In this document: in pieces, positions 34,801 to 47,891 of the stretch | Numbering within the stretch: position 1 is the stretch's first letter | How the letters are laid out: each line of letters opens with the position of its first letter | Source: Druceiella hillmani | Taxonomy: Eukaryota; Arthropoda; Insecta; Lepidoptera; Hepialidae | Length of the DNA: 64,000 nt | Assembly: GCA_039881145.1 (NCBI GenBank) | Contig: JAYKKI010000138.1 | Coordinates: 310,001-374,000, forward strand | Direction of reading: 5' to 3' | Notes under the pieces: model-generated | The model's database searches: none | Told to the model about the DNA's origin: nothing | Seen by the model: the letters and a program-made list of their open reading frames with translations, nothing else | Program-made: the position numbers and the translations under genes

Positions 34801-37800
34801 TTCATCGGGACCAGTTTTGCAACGAAAGTCAGCGAAAAAACAGTGGAGTGAATGCGTTTATTATGAACGCTGCCTTAACGGTAAGAGATATATTAATAAG
34901 TCATTTTGATATTTACCTATTTTATTGTTACCTATTTTATCCGATATGCTGGAAAAAGCTTGTCGAGACAGCCATGACCTATAATAGGTTGTAGTGCTAA
35001 CCAAGAAAAAGAAGTTACCTATTTCATACATAGTAATTAAGGAGTACCTTCCAGTGGCACGTCAGAGCTGATAAGCACAATAATTTTTCAGTATATTTGT
35101 TCAACTACTAATTCATAATTTATATTTACTATTATGATACAGGATTATTTCCATAGGTGTCGTCTGCGACAAACCTTACTGATTATTTAAGGCAAATTTC
35201 CAATTTTGTATTCATCTAGCAGTCTATACACTATTTCAATTTTTTTTGAGTATTTAATTTGCCTTATAAATTGTTTATGTAAATATTTTTGAGTGTTAGC
35301 TGTTATGATATGGGCAATGTGTATTGTTTTATTACTATATAAAAGATCAAGTTCCATTTTAAGCAATATCTGAAAAAAAACGGTAGAGAGGGATTGCCAG
35401 GTGGACACGTAATTATATCAGGGTACTATTTTTTCCATTCTATGTACGGAATCCTCATAATATTTTAATGCTTAAATTAAAGTGGCATTTTATTACAGCA
35501 AAAATATTATATTATCATAATGTATGCATATATTAAAACAGTAAATGGGAAAAATCTGTACTTTTAAACATATTTCTCTATAATCTGTACTTTTAAACTT
35601 AGTAACTTTGGTACAGTGCTATTTTTTACTTAGCAAAGAAATTGCTGAACCCCAGATGCATTTAATACATTAAAAAACATTCGTCATTATAAAAAAATTG
35701 CATTCAAATATTATTCTAATCTTACATTAGCGTACTACATTAACGCATGATGTTGATTTATAACTTGTTAAGTGGCATTGCCAATAACATGTGTAGCGTT
35801 TGTCACGTGCCAGTGGAATTTTTAATAGTGTATTCGCCTATAATATTTCGCATGTGTCACACACCTTCTTAAATATTGTATGTCACGCTTAATGTAGATA
35901 TTTATAATAAACTTAAGATTAACCGGTTACACTCAGAATTAATTTTCAATATAAACTAAAGATAATTTTTGTTCAGAAAAATAAAAATACTTATATGATT
36001 TATATTTTAAATTATTAATTATTTACAGCTGATCCTTATAATTGATGTCCCTTATAAACTCTATTTATTAGCAATTTAATATAAATATTTACTTGGGGAA
36101 TAACTAATTACCCTTTTGATATTTTTGGATCATAAATGATTTTCTATATAAAGATATTTGACGCTTCTTCATTTAGGTAATAAAAGTAAAGTACCTTTCT
36201 GGTAGCCGATTCGGAAAGGAGGCGGAAACGCGATTCGTTTTAAGCATCGATAATATAATTGCTTTTCACCTTATATCATTGCATCAAGATCAAAGGTTAT
36301 TGACTTTAATCCATTAACTTCTCTTCCGCAGTTACCTGAGGTATGTATTTCATAATTTTATATTGGATACTTTGGCGGGGTTAATTGTTATGTCCTAGGA
36401 GATTTCACAGTTTCATTATGAATTAACCAAATTATTAAGATTATTAAAAATTATTAAGTGCGAATTCACGAACTTTGTTGACTTATCGACTTTAGCTTCA
36501 AAAGTTCTAGAATCTTTTGAAATAAAATATTTAATATAAGTTTAAGAATGTTACTTAACAATCTCCAAACTGAAAAAGAGAGCAGAAAATTCAATAAGAC
36601 ATATTTAATTTTCTATCAAAATTTAGGTCAAAAAAAGAAGGAAAGAAATCGAAATTTTCTCTTCTTTAAAAAGAGAGGAAAGATACATTGATTTTTCACT
36701 TAAATTTTATGTATAAAAATATTATTTTTTAATAAAAATACCACAACTAAGCAAAAATAAATCTGTAAATAACCTATAAAGAGAAATTATTAGTAACATC
36801 ACACTATCAAAAATCTGTGTCGTTTAATATATAGAGAGTTCGCAAATGTTGTCATTTGCACTTCTTTCGGTAGCAAAAATTATGAAATAAAAAAAATTGC
36901 TGTGACGGTCATTATTGATTCTGTCAAAAATATATGCAAAATATCTAAGTATTTCATATTTTTAAGGCTCAGTTTTAATAAAACGCGCTATCTTTATTTC
37001 AGCCATTTTCTTTTTGTCACATATCTTTGTTATGTTGCTTGAACTGATTTTTATTTTAAAGTGTATAAGGAAGACTTGGAATATAACAATTGTACAGAAA
37101 GATTTTATTGAAATCTATCTAGTCGCTTTACGTATTCATTTGTTGTTAAAATCTATAGATAGCACCCAAATTAATTACAGTAACTCCTATGTAATTAATT
37201 CTCATTCAGTAGAATTTCCATTAAAAATACCTTCGTTCTCTTCCTTTCATCGACCTCCCTTAGATATTTACGCGTTACTTTCATAATTTCTACAAAAGTA
37301 CACGATATCTAGTCTCTTTTGAAATTCATCACAAAATTCGTCTAAAGTTTCATTCGTTGTCTCAATACTTCTTTGGTGGTTTTATTAAATTTTTGCGTCT
37401 TTCTTAGCTTTAAAGAGAAATAGTTTCATTTTATGTATAATATGAAAAAGGTCGCGTCGATTCAAGTCTGCGGTACGAAGAAGCCATTCCCATTCATATT
37501 TCAATGATTTCAATCTTTTTACTCAATGATCACACATATCGTAAATAGTTTCGAACATACATTCATTACGGTCTCGTCTCTCTGTCTTATCCTTACGTAA
37601 AATAAGCAACTTTGAATAAGCATACTTTTCTTTCAAAATAGAGTGATTTATTTTAAATAACTTCATAAATGTATGTATTATAAATTAACTTGAAAAATTG
37701 GGGACCTATCACTGACATAGTTGATTATATTATCACTTTACCAGAGTACATTCATTTTGTCTCTAGAATAAAACCTATATCTTCAAATAAAAGAAGATAT

Positions 37801-38243
37801 GCAAGGCATTGTGATGTTAATTATGTTTGGGTATTACTTTCCTCTTCTCAAATTTAAAGAAGTTTCAGTTAGTTTTAAATTTAAAGCAGTCAACAAAAGT
37901 ATCATTAATACTGTGATAAAGTGTAAAGTAAAACGTTAACGGATAAAAAATAGGGAAATAATTAAAGACTACCTTATTAAATGAAGAGTGGTTGCAGCAG
38001 CAGTATTAAGTCGTTAAGACTAGAGGTCATTCTAATTTCTGTAATTATTCTGATTGAAGGGAAGTTTGAACTTGTTTTATTATTATACAATTAAAATACT
38101 TATTTTCTCATCAAGAATATAGTGACTACTAATACATTATATACCTTCATGCAACAAAAAAATATCGTACGTGATATTTATTATATACAACCCCAGCATT
38201 GTTAGTATTGAATGATAAATTGAGGAAAACAATATTTACAATG

Positions 38244-38327
38244 CCTGTCGGATATATTAAAACAAACTATTCCTGTCGGATATATTAAAACAAACTATTC
38301 TTGTCGGATATATTAAAACGAAGTATT
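38244..38327. repeat. Three tandem copies of a 28-bp unit
   Basis: Units at 38244, 38272 and 38300 each contain 'tgtcggatatattaaaac'. The first two are identical and the third has three changes. Confidence 0.93.
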
Positions 38328-38411
38328 ACCCTTATTTAGATTTACTTGTATTTTACTCTGATTAAAGAAGAAAAATTGTGATCGATTTATAATTTAAAAC
38401 ATTATCGCCAC

Positions 38412-38470
38412 TTTTGTATTTCCTTTTTCCCAACGGAAGCATTGCCCGTTGGGAAAAAGAAAATACAAAA
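38412..38470. repeat. Near-perfect 25-bp inverted repeat with 9-nt loop
   Basis: Arms 38412-38436 and 38446-38470 are reverse complements with one mismatch around 'aagcattgc'. The arms include 'tttttcccaacgg', which is GC-richer than the flanks. Confidence 0.92.
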
Positions 38471-38550
38471 CTAAATACTGGGATGTGTAGCAATCTCATT
38501 CATCGGGGAAAACATTTTGGTTATTCCCTGAAGAACCGCGCGAGGAAGTA

Positions 38551-38681
<131 letters not shown>

Positions 38682-40447
38682 ACGCTCAAAAGTACTGAAA
38701 TATGTCTAGACAATTACCTAAAAAATGTATAAATATTTTAGTCTATATAACTCAAAATTACAAAAAATAACCTAAATTGCGTTTGAAAGTATGAAACCGA
38801 CAAGAAATAAATGACTTGATACCCACGAAGTAGAGACTAAAGTAAATTATCGCATCTAAATAAAAAGCGTTACGTTTTGATTACAAACTTAATGGCATCG
38901 AGATAATAATAAATAAGTCCCTAATTTCTAACAAGACCGTGTCCCACTTTACAATCGCTTATTCCTGGATCCTTTCTTTTTAATTTTCTTCATAAAACTC
39001 ACCATTACTTTAATTTTCCTATGAAGGTTTCTTGTCACTTTTTCGATTCACTTAAAAAAGCCTATCGCTTGAATTATTATTGCATGGTGCAAAGGTAATT
39101 TAATTTATTGAAATATATTAAATGAGAGGATAAAAGATTTCGGTCCAGAGCCACCAGTAAAGTCGATTGAATTACTTTTAGAAAGCATTATCGACTCGTG
39201 GATTTACGAGTTGTATATAATTATCTTATGAAGGTATTCGGCACCTATTTAATAATAGATAATATATTTGTTATCTAACTACGGTGAGACACAAAAGAAA
39301 GGAGATTATGATTTTAGCATTCTGTTTGTGTCTATATTAATTTTCTCATTGCAACTTAAAGCTTGGGTTTTTTAATTAGTTTTAGTCGTTGCTTTGGTTG
39401 CATAAGGGAATGTGAATGCAACGTGCATTGACATTTCCATACATACTTTGTTGGAAATGATGCAATTTACTTAAATTTATGTTATTTATATTATTAATTT
39501 ATATTACACACTCAATGGCGTGAAAATGATATTGAAAAGCAATAAAATATCATATAAAAATAATATAGAGATTCACTCTGCGAGTGAAAAGGACAAACTT
39601 CAATTTTATTTATTTTCCTTTAACGATGAATCCTAAACTAGCTGTAGTTTTTGCGTCTGATAAAGCAGAAATTATAAGGGTTATTAAAGGAAATTATGTA
39701 ATGAGAAAATATCAGTTTTCCAAAGGTTTTTACTAATGTATCTATAAAAAAGTTAGTCATGGTTTTAAAAAAATAAGTTATCAAGAGCCATTGCCTCAAT
39801 CAATATATTGAGATGATATTAAAATAAATTTTATAAAATTATCGTTGAGTAAAATAAAAGTTGTTACACAATTTTTTTTATAACAACCTTTATACGTTTC
39901 TCAATAAAACACAGCATTTCCTAATTTTTTTGCTTCTACTAAATTCCCTTATTTTAAAATATTACCTATAAATTTCGTAAAACCTCTTATATTCCAAAAA
40001 AAAAACTTTTTTTTCTCTAATAACCATAGTGCAGACAGTAATGCAAAGTAATTTTGTTGTCTCTTGCACTATTTTCGAAAAAAAACAATTTAGGAATGTT
40101 TAACTAAATATTTCTAATTGTTAATATTTAACCAATTTATATTTCAGCTATAATACAGGAAATTTAACTCTTATGTTCTAAAATTACATTTTGGAATATT
40201 ACAAATTAATTAGCCACTAAAATTTTTTTTGCCCTCGCTAAATTCCATAAAATGCACATAGTGAGTATTTCATTACGAATTTGACATATTATGTCGTTAA
40301 TTTTTGATCTCAGATTTTTTCACGACCGATACCCCTTTACACACTTCGAAGGTATCGATTAGAGTAACTCAAATCGCATTATGTATGTAATTACTAATAG
40401 ATACTATTTTTTCATTAGTTTATCATTTCCTCTGCAGCAATTTTTCC

Positions 40448-40450
<3 letters not shown>

Positions 40451-40521
<71 letters not shown>
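40451..40521. repeat. (AT)n microsatellite
   Basis: About 70 bp of uninterrupted alternating AT. Confidence 0.95.
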
Positions 40522-40524
<3 letters not shown>

Positions 40525-41907
40525 GAAATTTAAACAAACTTATTGGTAAGTACCAGATTTTATAAAATATAATATTATATAAATGAGTGTAAGTCCGACA
40601 AAACTATACTAATCTTGAGACAAGATTATTTATTACGAAATGTTAAGGAGACCGTATCTGCGCGTATATCACCTAGAAACAACTGAAAGGATTTACATAA
40701 AACTTTAAAGTTTTCCCCTCACAGGCTTTATCGATATCTGCATTATCAAGGTATATTAATCATGGTAATGTCACTCAACTCAACCACTACTTAACTATTT
40801 GACAGTGATATCCCTTTTTTTTTCTTGAATGGTAATAATGGTGTGAAGTTTTATATTCCCCATTAGATTTTATTTTAGTACATATTTTTAATTTAATAGT
40901 GAATTTACATTCACATGTTAGTAATTGGGGTAACATCAATATTGGATTCTGGGGTACCCTCCTCAGTGCACACCAGAGCAAAGTTGGAAGATCTGGAAAT
41001 ATATGATATGGAACTTATGTAATACAGATAAATATAATAAATGTGTAATAAAGAACAGTTTTCTTAGGTGAATCTTTAACAGAAGCTTAGTTTTGGGATA
41101 TTTAGTTGTAGTTCATATTAACTAGTTACACATTTTCACAAGTAACTTGCTTCGAAGTTGAATTTAATTTCATATATTTAATAGTCGGATGGGTTTTACC
41201 AAAATCTCCCTTTCGGTTTTACTCACCACGCGCTTTCGTAATTCAATTTTATAACTCAATGATTTGTAGTTCTTAATAAATAAGCCGAATCTTAAGATGT
41301 TTTGGTATTCTCATTGAAAATCGTAGTCTCTCGTTTGTGCGCGATTGCTTCGGCTCGGCATAGATTTGAAAGATGTTTTTAAGTCAAAAGAATTTTTGCT
41401 CCCATACAATAACTATTTTTTGAGTTTGTTACAATAAGATTTCTAATTTCAGAACCGTTTGATTTACAAAGTTAAAATGTCATTTTTGCATTTATCACAT
41501 TGGCTATGAGATCAAACATTCAGATACAACCTGTTGAGACACATAACTTATCAGTTTTAATAAAAACGGTTTTTATATAGTTTTCTTCGTAAAATCCTTA
41601 TTCAATTTATATTATTACTAAATAGTTAAATAAATTCGTTAAATAAAACCTGAATAAGAATAATATAACTAATTAATGGACCCTGAAATATCCAAATAAT
41701 TCACTGTCTCGGTTCCGAAGTTATGAATCTAACTTCATACAAGTTGGTGAAATTTTTGGTATAATATTTTGAAATATTTTCCATTTTAATCCACAAATTT
41801 TGATTAGCCGAGTTGCTCTGTTGACAAAGTTAACAAATTGAATGTTTGTTGAGATATAATAATAATAAATAAATAATACAATAATAACAACAATAATGCT
41901 TAGTTTT

Positions 41908-42008
41908 TGTTCACAACTAAAAAAACTACGTGATGTAGTATTTATCTACTTTATTTAAATTTTTTACATCGACCTGGGTTTCATTACATGACAAAATCTT
42001 CATGTGAA
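41908..42008 (-). mobile_element. Diverged PLE 3'-terminal relic with dead hammerhead
   Basis: It aligns with 20009-20111: 'ttcacaa', then 'aactacgtgatgtagtat', a T-rich spacer, then a hammerhead-like region at 41966-42008 on the minus strand. The core has ATGAAGA (first core C lost), a poor stem II and ACCCAGGT in place of the palindromic ACCTAGGT. It is older than the 20-23 kb copies and is not expected to cleave. An (AT)n tract starts about 70 bp further on. Confidence 0.65.
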
Positions 42009-42074
42009 CAATTTGAGGACATACATGCAGATAAAACAGATATATACGAGAGTATGGAGTAGTATTATCTTTTT

Positions 42075-42126
<52 letters not shown>

Positions 42127-42130
42127 TATA
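42075..42130. repeat. (AT)n microsatellite at the start of unit A
   Basis: About 50 bp of alternating AT. Unit B begins with a matching shorter tract at 50189-50222. Confidence 0.93.
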
Positions 42131-43685
42131 TGTGTATGCACATATTCACCTATACACATATATAGGAGGAATATTAACAATTAATATATGAAATATTTAT
42201 GGATGTATTAAAATATTTCGCAGAATGTTATAAACACATAGATATATGTATATATTTGTACTAAACACAAATGCATACAAACTTCTGCACATCCACCGTA
42301 TATCTAAATTCACGTATTACATAAGCACATAAAAAAAATATTTATTTCCTCCTATGGAAGAGGCATTAAAAAAACATCCATTGCCACGATAAAACAAATT
42401 AAGTATTCCTAACTTAAAATTTCTTGTCTGTTTTCAATGACTCCTTTCAATATTACAGCTTTTTATTTACCATGATTATTTCCTTCGGTGTATAATGACC
42501 TACACGAACAAAAAGAAATGATGATGGCTGCCTTCGATTTATTCTTGATGTAAATAATCTTCTTTTGTAGACTATACGAGATTGCGAAAAAAAAATAAAA
42601 AGGACTATAAAGCTAACAAAGTAGTCGGAAGCTAAAAACAAATTAGAGACGCATTTAACGTGTCCTTGATGTACAAAAAAATATACGCAATTACGACTTC
42701 ATTGTCATACAATTGTAATAATTCTGTCGACTGTGTCTCATTTTTCGGTAACTAGGTTTGAAGATTGCGTACAATATAATTTTCGTAATTATTTGAATAT
42801 AAATAAACCATAATCTAAATAATGGAGGCAGACTGCTATTTGGTGTTTGAGAAACGAATATCCGAAAGGTTGTTTTGTTTTAAAAAGTCAAGAAAGCAAT
42901 TTCCTATTACACAAAGGGTGAAGTAATTTTTTTCGTAGGGAGAAGATTGTAACTGAATTGTTTTGAAGGAAAATTCATTAACCGTAGAAACTCGAACTAT
43001 ATTAATGAAGTAATTAATAAAAAAAAATATTAAAAAACATTTCGTGGAGTACCGAAAAAATATTGTTCAACATTGTTTTATGGTGTTTCTCAATATTATA
43101 CATATAAGTTATATATAACGATAAAATAATATAAAGAAATAATCTTTTATTTTTTCCAATTCAATTTTTCAAGTTCAAATTTGGTTTTATTTTTTTTCAA
43201 TTCCTTAATTATTTAATAAGCTAACACCTAATATCGTGCAATGCCTTTTGGAGATATTATTAACAAAATTAGTAAATTCAATAAGTATAAATTTATTATA
43301 ACGAATCGTAATTATAACCCACGATTTGTTACTTTGTAAATTGAGTTAAGGATTAAGAAGTTTGAATGTTTATTTTGCCTCATGTTTTGCAGAAAATATA
43401 AATAATCAGGAAAATTTTAAAAATGAGAATATTTAATAACTGTAATGAAAACACTTTAATCTTTTTTCTACATTTTTACTAAAACAATCAAAAATTCACT
43501 TAAGCTGATATTTTATAAAAAAATATTAAAGAGTTAAAAATTTCAGTATATAATTTATTTTGTGTATTTATTTACAGAGTAGCACTAACTAGTTTTGATC
43601 GCATGCAATTCTGAAATACAAGTGCAGTGTTTTAATCCGTTTATTTTAAGCTCTTAAATTGGATACAAATAATTACATTAATTTA

Positions 43686-43800
43686 AGTCCTCCGCAGGTC
43701 AACTTGCGCTCCCTCCCTAGTTCCCTTGCACACGTTCCCCCCCTCTCCGCGTATTCCTACAACCCGCTGCCTTCTACGTAACTTTCATCATCATAACTTC
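43686..43800. other. C-rich, CpG-bearing patch
   Basis: 'ctccctccctagttccctt' and 'cgttccccccctctccgcg' make this the most GC-rich spot in unit A. I saw no clear counterpart in unit B. It may be a piece of a GC-rich dispersed repeat. No coding sense was found. Confidence 0.4.
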
Positions 43801-46199
43801 CGGACGTTTTGCGATAACATAATAAAACCAAGATTAAATTTAATACCAGGGATAAAATTTAAGCTTTGTTTTATCATGTTTTATCATTAGTTTTATTTTT
43901 ACAACGTGCGGAAAAGATGTATTCAATAGTTTTTGAGCTGTAGTTATCTATATAAATAGGAAGAGCGAAAGAGAGACAGACACATCCTTGAAAATTTTAT
44001 TCGTTTTTGGTAATCAAATATGCAGACAGAAAAGTGTTTAAAAGCTGAAAATTAAAATAAATAAAAGGTAGTCACTTCAATTTTTTAAGCAAAAACGTTA
44101 CACCAATTCAAAAATAAAAAAGCAACTTTTCTTAGAGGAAACACTTCAAAAAGATAAAATATTGGGATACAAATAATCCAAAGAGTATAGTGACCGCTAA
44201 ATTAATCGGAAAAATGATTGTAATTAAATTTTTCCCAAAAGGTTGGATTCCGCAGATTTCTCTAAGTAACTGCCCCAAAATACAATTAGAAAGGGGGCAC
44301 TTTTTTATTGATTAAGTCTGTAATTATTTATATGAAAAAGTAGTCCTGCTAGTAGTAATGATTGTTGAATTAATCTTTTACGACGAATATTTGGTGAGAT
44401 CCAAATTTCATTGCTTCTCTACTGAGTTTGACACGTCATGGAGTGACAGAAAATTTTAATTCAAATAGGTTATAATGAAATGCGAGACATTTGGAAATGT
44501 TAAGTGAAAAACGTGTTAAGTGAAAAAGTTATATCTGATAATCAAGTACATTCCATGTTTTAAGAAGATAAAACCAATATAAAGAGGAAGGATATTTTTG
44601 GGATTCGTTGATATCGATTATACAGCGTAAAACATTTAATTAGTTTTAAAAGTTGGGTTACAATTACATCAAAAATTAACTGACAGTATAAAAAAAAATT
44701 TAGAAAAGAGCTAATCATTTCACTCATTTGACAATAGCACAAATATTAGTAAAAGCTATTCAAGTACTCTATAATTAATAACAATAGTTTTTTGAAAACT
44801 GTATTTCAGTTTTCTCACTCATCCATTGATAAATAAAAAAATTAGATGAAACAGTAATCCAGAAAAATGACAACACTATATTAAAACTTTAAAAACAGTT
44901 GTTATTGCCAAATTTTGTGACATAGGAAACATTTTTCCACTTTTCAATACCCAGTTAAAAGAAAAATATTGAGCCTGAAATATTAAGATTAGTCAGTACA
45001 TTAAAAGATAAAACTAATTCTCCTTATCTTACTAAAACGTTGAACATTTTTCCCTCCTATAAAAAAGAAACTACAGCTCAGCCTTGCAGAGTTACAAAAT
45101 GAGTTTGCAATAATGTTGGACTCAAATAAAGAAAATAAAAAGATGATAGAAGCAATCTTTCATGTAAACAAATTAAGTTTTTTTCTCTCAATAGTGCCTG
45201 TTATAATTTGATAAATTTATTCTTATTCAAAATTCAATATACCTGCATTATTATTGACATAAAATTTCCAACATTCACTGAAAAATGCAACAATTTACTT
45301 ACCAGAATTAATTTCTTGTCTAGTAAGAACTATGTGCAATAATACTTCTTAGAAGAACATGGAACACTGATAATATAACTGAATCAAAACGGAGTCAAGC
45401 AGTGAGAGCTAAAATAAAACAAGAATAATTTCAGGGTCATTACTTGACGTATTATAACTATACTAAAATGAAAATTTGAAACATTTTGAAGAAAAATCTG
45501 TCTTAAAATAGTGAGCATTCTCGTATAATACTTATTCAATTGAAACAAATATGCGTTCACAATTTCTTTTCCCCAAAATACGTCAATATTTAGGGTACAA
45601 GGATAATATTAAATTCTCACATTAAAGGCGAAAGTTATCATGTAAAATAATTTGAAAAACAACAAAATTGGCGGTTGCGTGTTAATAATACATCGTCAAA
45701 AGTATCGCGTGTCTTTAATTATAAAGTGTGGGAAATGTGGCTGGGTGTTATCTGTCATAAATTTGGCGTAGAAGAAAAATTTATGATATAAATAAAAAGA
45801 AAAAAATTGTCGTGGTAATAACGAAAGTACACGAATTTAATTGCTACGTTAATCCGATAATTTGATCAGTACGGAAATATTTTTTTTTAAATACTAGGCC
45901 ATTTCAGTTTCGATTACTTTTTTACAAATTGTTATTCTATTAGTTTCCGTCGTTATTTCAGCATTTTTTGAAAAATATTCTTTTATTATAACTGAACACA
46001 CGTATTATGAAGACAATGGGTGCAAATAATTAATTACATGACTAAATGGAAAATTATTTTGCATATGAAAATTTGTGGAGCTGCTAAAGAAAATGGAGAA
46101 TGAGAATAAACATGGAGATACGACTTCTCTTCGGGATTATTATCAATTTAAAACAGAGTGTGGTGAGTAATGTGCACGGATATGATCTTCATAACATTC

Positions 46200-46390
46200 A
46201 TCTTGTTTTGAAAAATACCCAAAGAAGGTCCTGAACGCTACACTAAGAAAGATTGATGATGTGGAAGTAGATCTATGTAAGCTGTCCGTGCGAGGGTGGA
46301 TATGGCTAAGAGAATCTAGGTAACCACTTGAAATTTTTAGTCGACAAGGACCAGAACCTTTATAGGTTATAGTGCCATTGAAATTGAAGT
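46200..46390 (+). pseudogene. Fossil LINE C-terminal tail
   Basis: In one frame from 46245 the sequence reads KIDDVEVDLCKLSVRGW, which fits the 'W(I/L)DDV..DL..L.VRGW...A..R..W' tail common to insect non-LTR retrotransposon proteins. It ends in a stop at the place where a conserved W would follow. Only about 50 codons remain. The 119-codon open frame on the opposite strand (46143-46502) is its antisense and is not a gene. I saw no counterpart in unit B. Confidence 0.55.
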
Positions 46391-47245
46391 TATAATGTCC
46401 TATATATTTTATTAATTTAAATGGAAGAAAATTAGAATAACGAAAATATTTTAGGAAAATAGTAACTCTATACTTGTTTGCATTTTCTCCTTTGAAATGC
46501 AAAGATAACTGGGAAGCGTTATTAAAACTTTGTTAATCACTTTTGAAAATTGAACATTTGTGAATTTTAAGTTTTTTTTAAATAATCCAACATTACTAAA
46601 ACACTTCTAAAAATCCACTATACAATAATTTGAAATAAAACCCAACATTTTATTTTTTTTATATCTTTATATCTTAACAATATAATAATCATACATAGGC
46701 TGTTGATACATTGAAGACACATTAAGCTTACTTAATCAATGCAGTGGATCACACGGCAGATTTCCAAATTTCTTCACCACAAAATATTAGGAACAAATTA
46801 CTATTTAATTAATCACGACAAATAGGCCACATCTGGTAATTTGCTGAATCATTGCTCTTTTTTAGCTACTAGCTCTACCTTAGCTGGCCATACATAATTT
46901 GCAGCGGCCACGTTATTCTGGTGTGCACACATGCGGCGGAGGACTGAGGTCTATCATTTGAGTGTACCATTTTTGTAGAGTCTAATAATTTTGAAGGAAA
47001 CAATGAAAAATTATGCTAAGAATTCAACTATAATAGCCCCATTTATCAATGTGGATTATTAGAAGGACATCAATTTATATGTTGAATAAGTAGAGACTAA
47101 TGTAAATATTTGCGCTATGAATTTTATTATAAATGTGCAACCAGTTGAGCTATTTGGCTATTAAATACGTTGACCTCAGAATTTAATCAAATTACTTAAA
47201 AATGCCAATTATAGTGGAGAAACAAAATATTTTTTTATTCAAAAT

Positions 47246-47276
47246 ACTTTTACATTTTCATTGAGACAGATAGAAA
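47246..47276. repeat. 31-bp perfect direct repeat, first copy
   Basis: The word starting 'acttttacattttcattgag' is repeated without change at 47861-47891, 615 bp away, in otherwise decayed DNA. The interval contains an (AT)n tract. Confidence 0.9.
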
Positions 47277-47332
47277 ATAATGTTCATACCAAATCCCACG
47301 TAGGTGGATGATATATGGTGTTCGCAAATGTA

Positions 47333-47361
47333 TATGCATATATATCAAATGTATATACATA

Positions 47362-47438
<77 letters not shown>
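47333..47438. repeat. (AT)n microsatellite
   Basis: About 100 bp of alternating AT with 'gtatac' interruptions at the 5' side. Confidence 0.94.
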
Positions 47439-47441
<3 letters not shown>

Positions 47442-47736
47442 CTGCCCATCATTGTGGCTTACGCTAGCAAGCAGACATAACTGCCTAGAAATCTATAAGT
47501 ACATGGGTATAGCAAACAAAGGTATCGGAATATCAAAGTGCTAATTGTTGAATTTGATTTCTTAATTTTTGCGATTTTCTCGTACCATTATTTTTGCAGT
47601 TTTCTGTTTCTTTTTCAGTTTCATTTATTTTTTTTTCACTTAATTAAATTTAGTTTCATCATTTTTAATTAAAATTAATTTGTTTCACTATTAATCGCAT
47701 AACATTTAATTTCCAATCATTCTGAATATCAAACTT

Positions 47737-47787
47737 CCGTATAACATTATTTTGATATTATTAACCCGTATAACATTATTTTGATAT
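47737..47787. repeat. Two 22-bp direct repeats, period 29
   Basis: 'ccgtataacattattttgat' plus 'at' occurs at 47737-47758 and again at 47766-47787. Confidence 0.9.
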
Positions 47788-47860
47788 ATTACCAATACCC
47801 GCCAATAATATAATGTTTTTAAAAATACCTTCACGTCAACTAGTTTAATTAATTTTACCA

Positions 47861-47891
47861 ACTTTTACATTTTCATTGAGACAGATAGAAA
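47861..47891. repeat. 31-bp perfect direct repeat, second copy
   Basis: Identical to 47246-47276. Confidence 0.9.

Larger units (their letters stand above)
27700..37250 (+). repeat. Left arm of a large inverted segmental duplication
   Basis: It aligns, reversed, with about 57000-63130. Blocks seen by eye: 27820-28240 with 62580-63010; 29880-30540 with 61080-61700; 30980-31330 with 60270-60700; 31560-31740 with 59880-60010; 32550-32800 with 59550-59830; 35440-35660 with 58400-58650; 36120-36360 with 57800-58060; 36600-36990 with 57290-57690. The best blocks are about 75-80% identical. Order is kept throughout, so this is a duplication and not a scatter of shared repeats. The left arm is about 3.4 kb longer, mostly from extra sequence between 31.8 and 35 kb. 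No host gene is recognised inside it. Confidence 0.8.

Noticed and set aside
36310..36345. Possible micro-exon ('ccgcag' ... 'gtatgt') conserved in both inverted arms
   Set aside because: The acceptor and donor words are short, and in the right arm the acceptor reads 'ccgcaa'. Arm homology alone explains the conservation.
38244..38327. Direct repeats considered as a CRISPR array
   Set aside because: The three units are contiguous tandem copies without spacers, in a eukaryotic context.
46143..46502. 119-codon minus-strand frame
   Set aside because: The plus strand carries a recognisable LINE tail (DDVEVDLCKLSVRGW), so this frame is its antisense.
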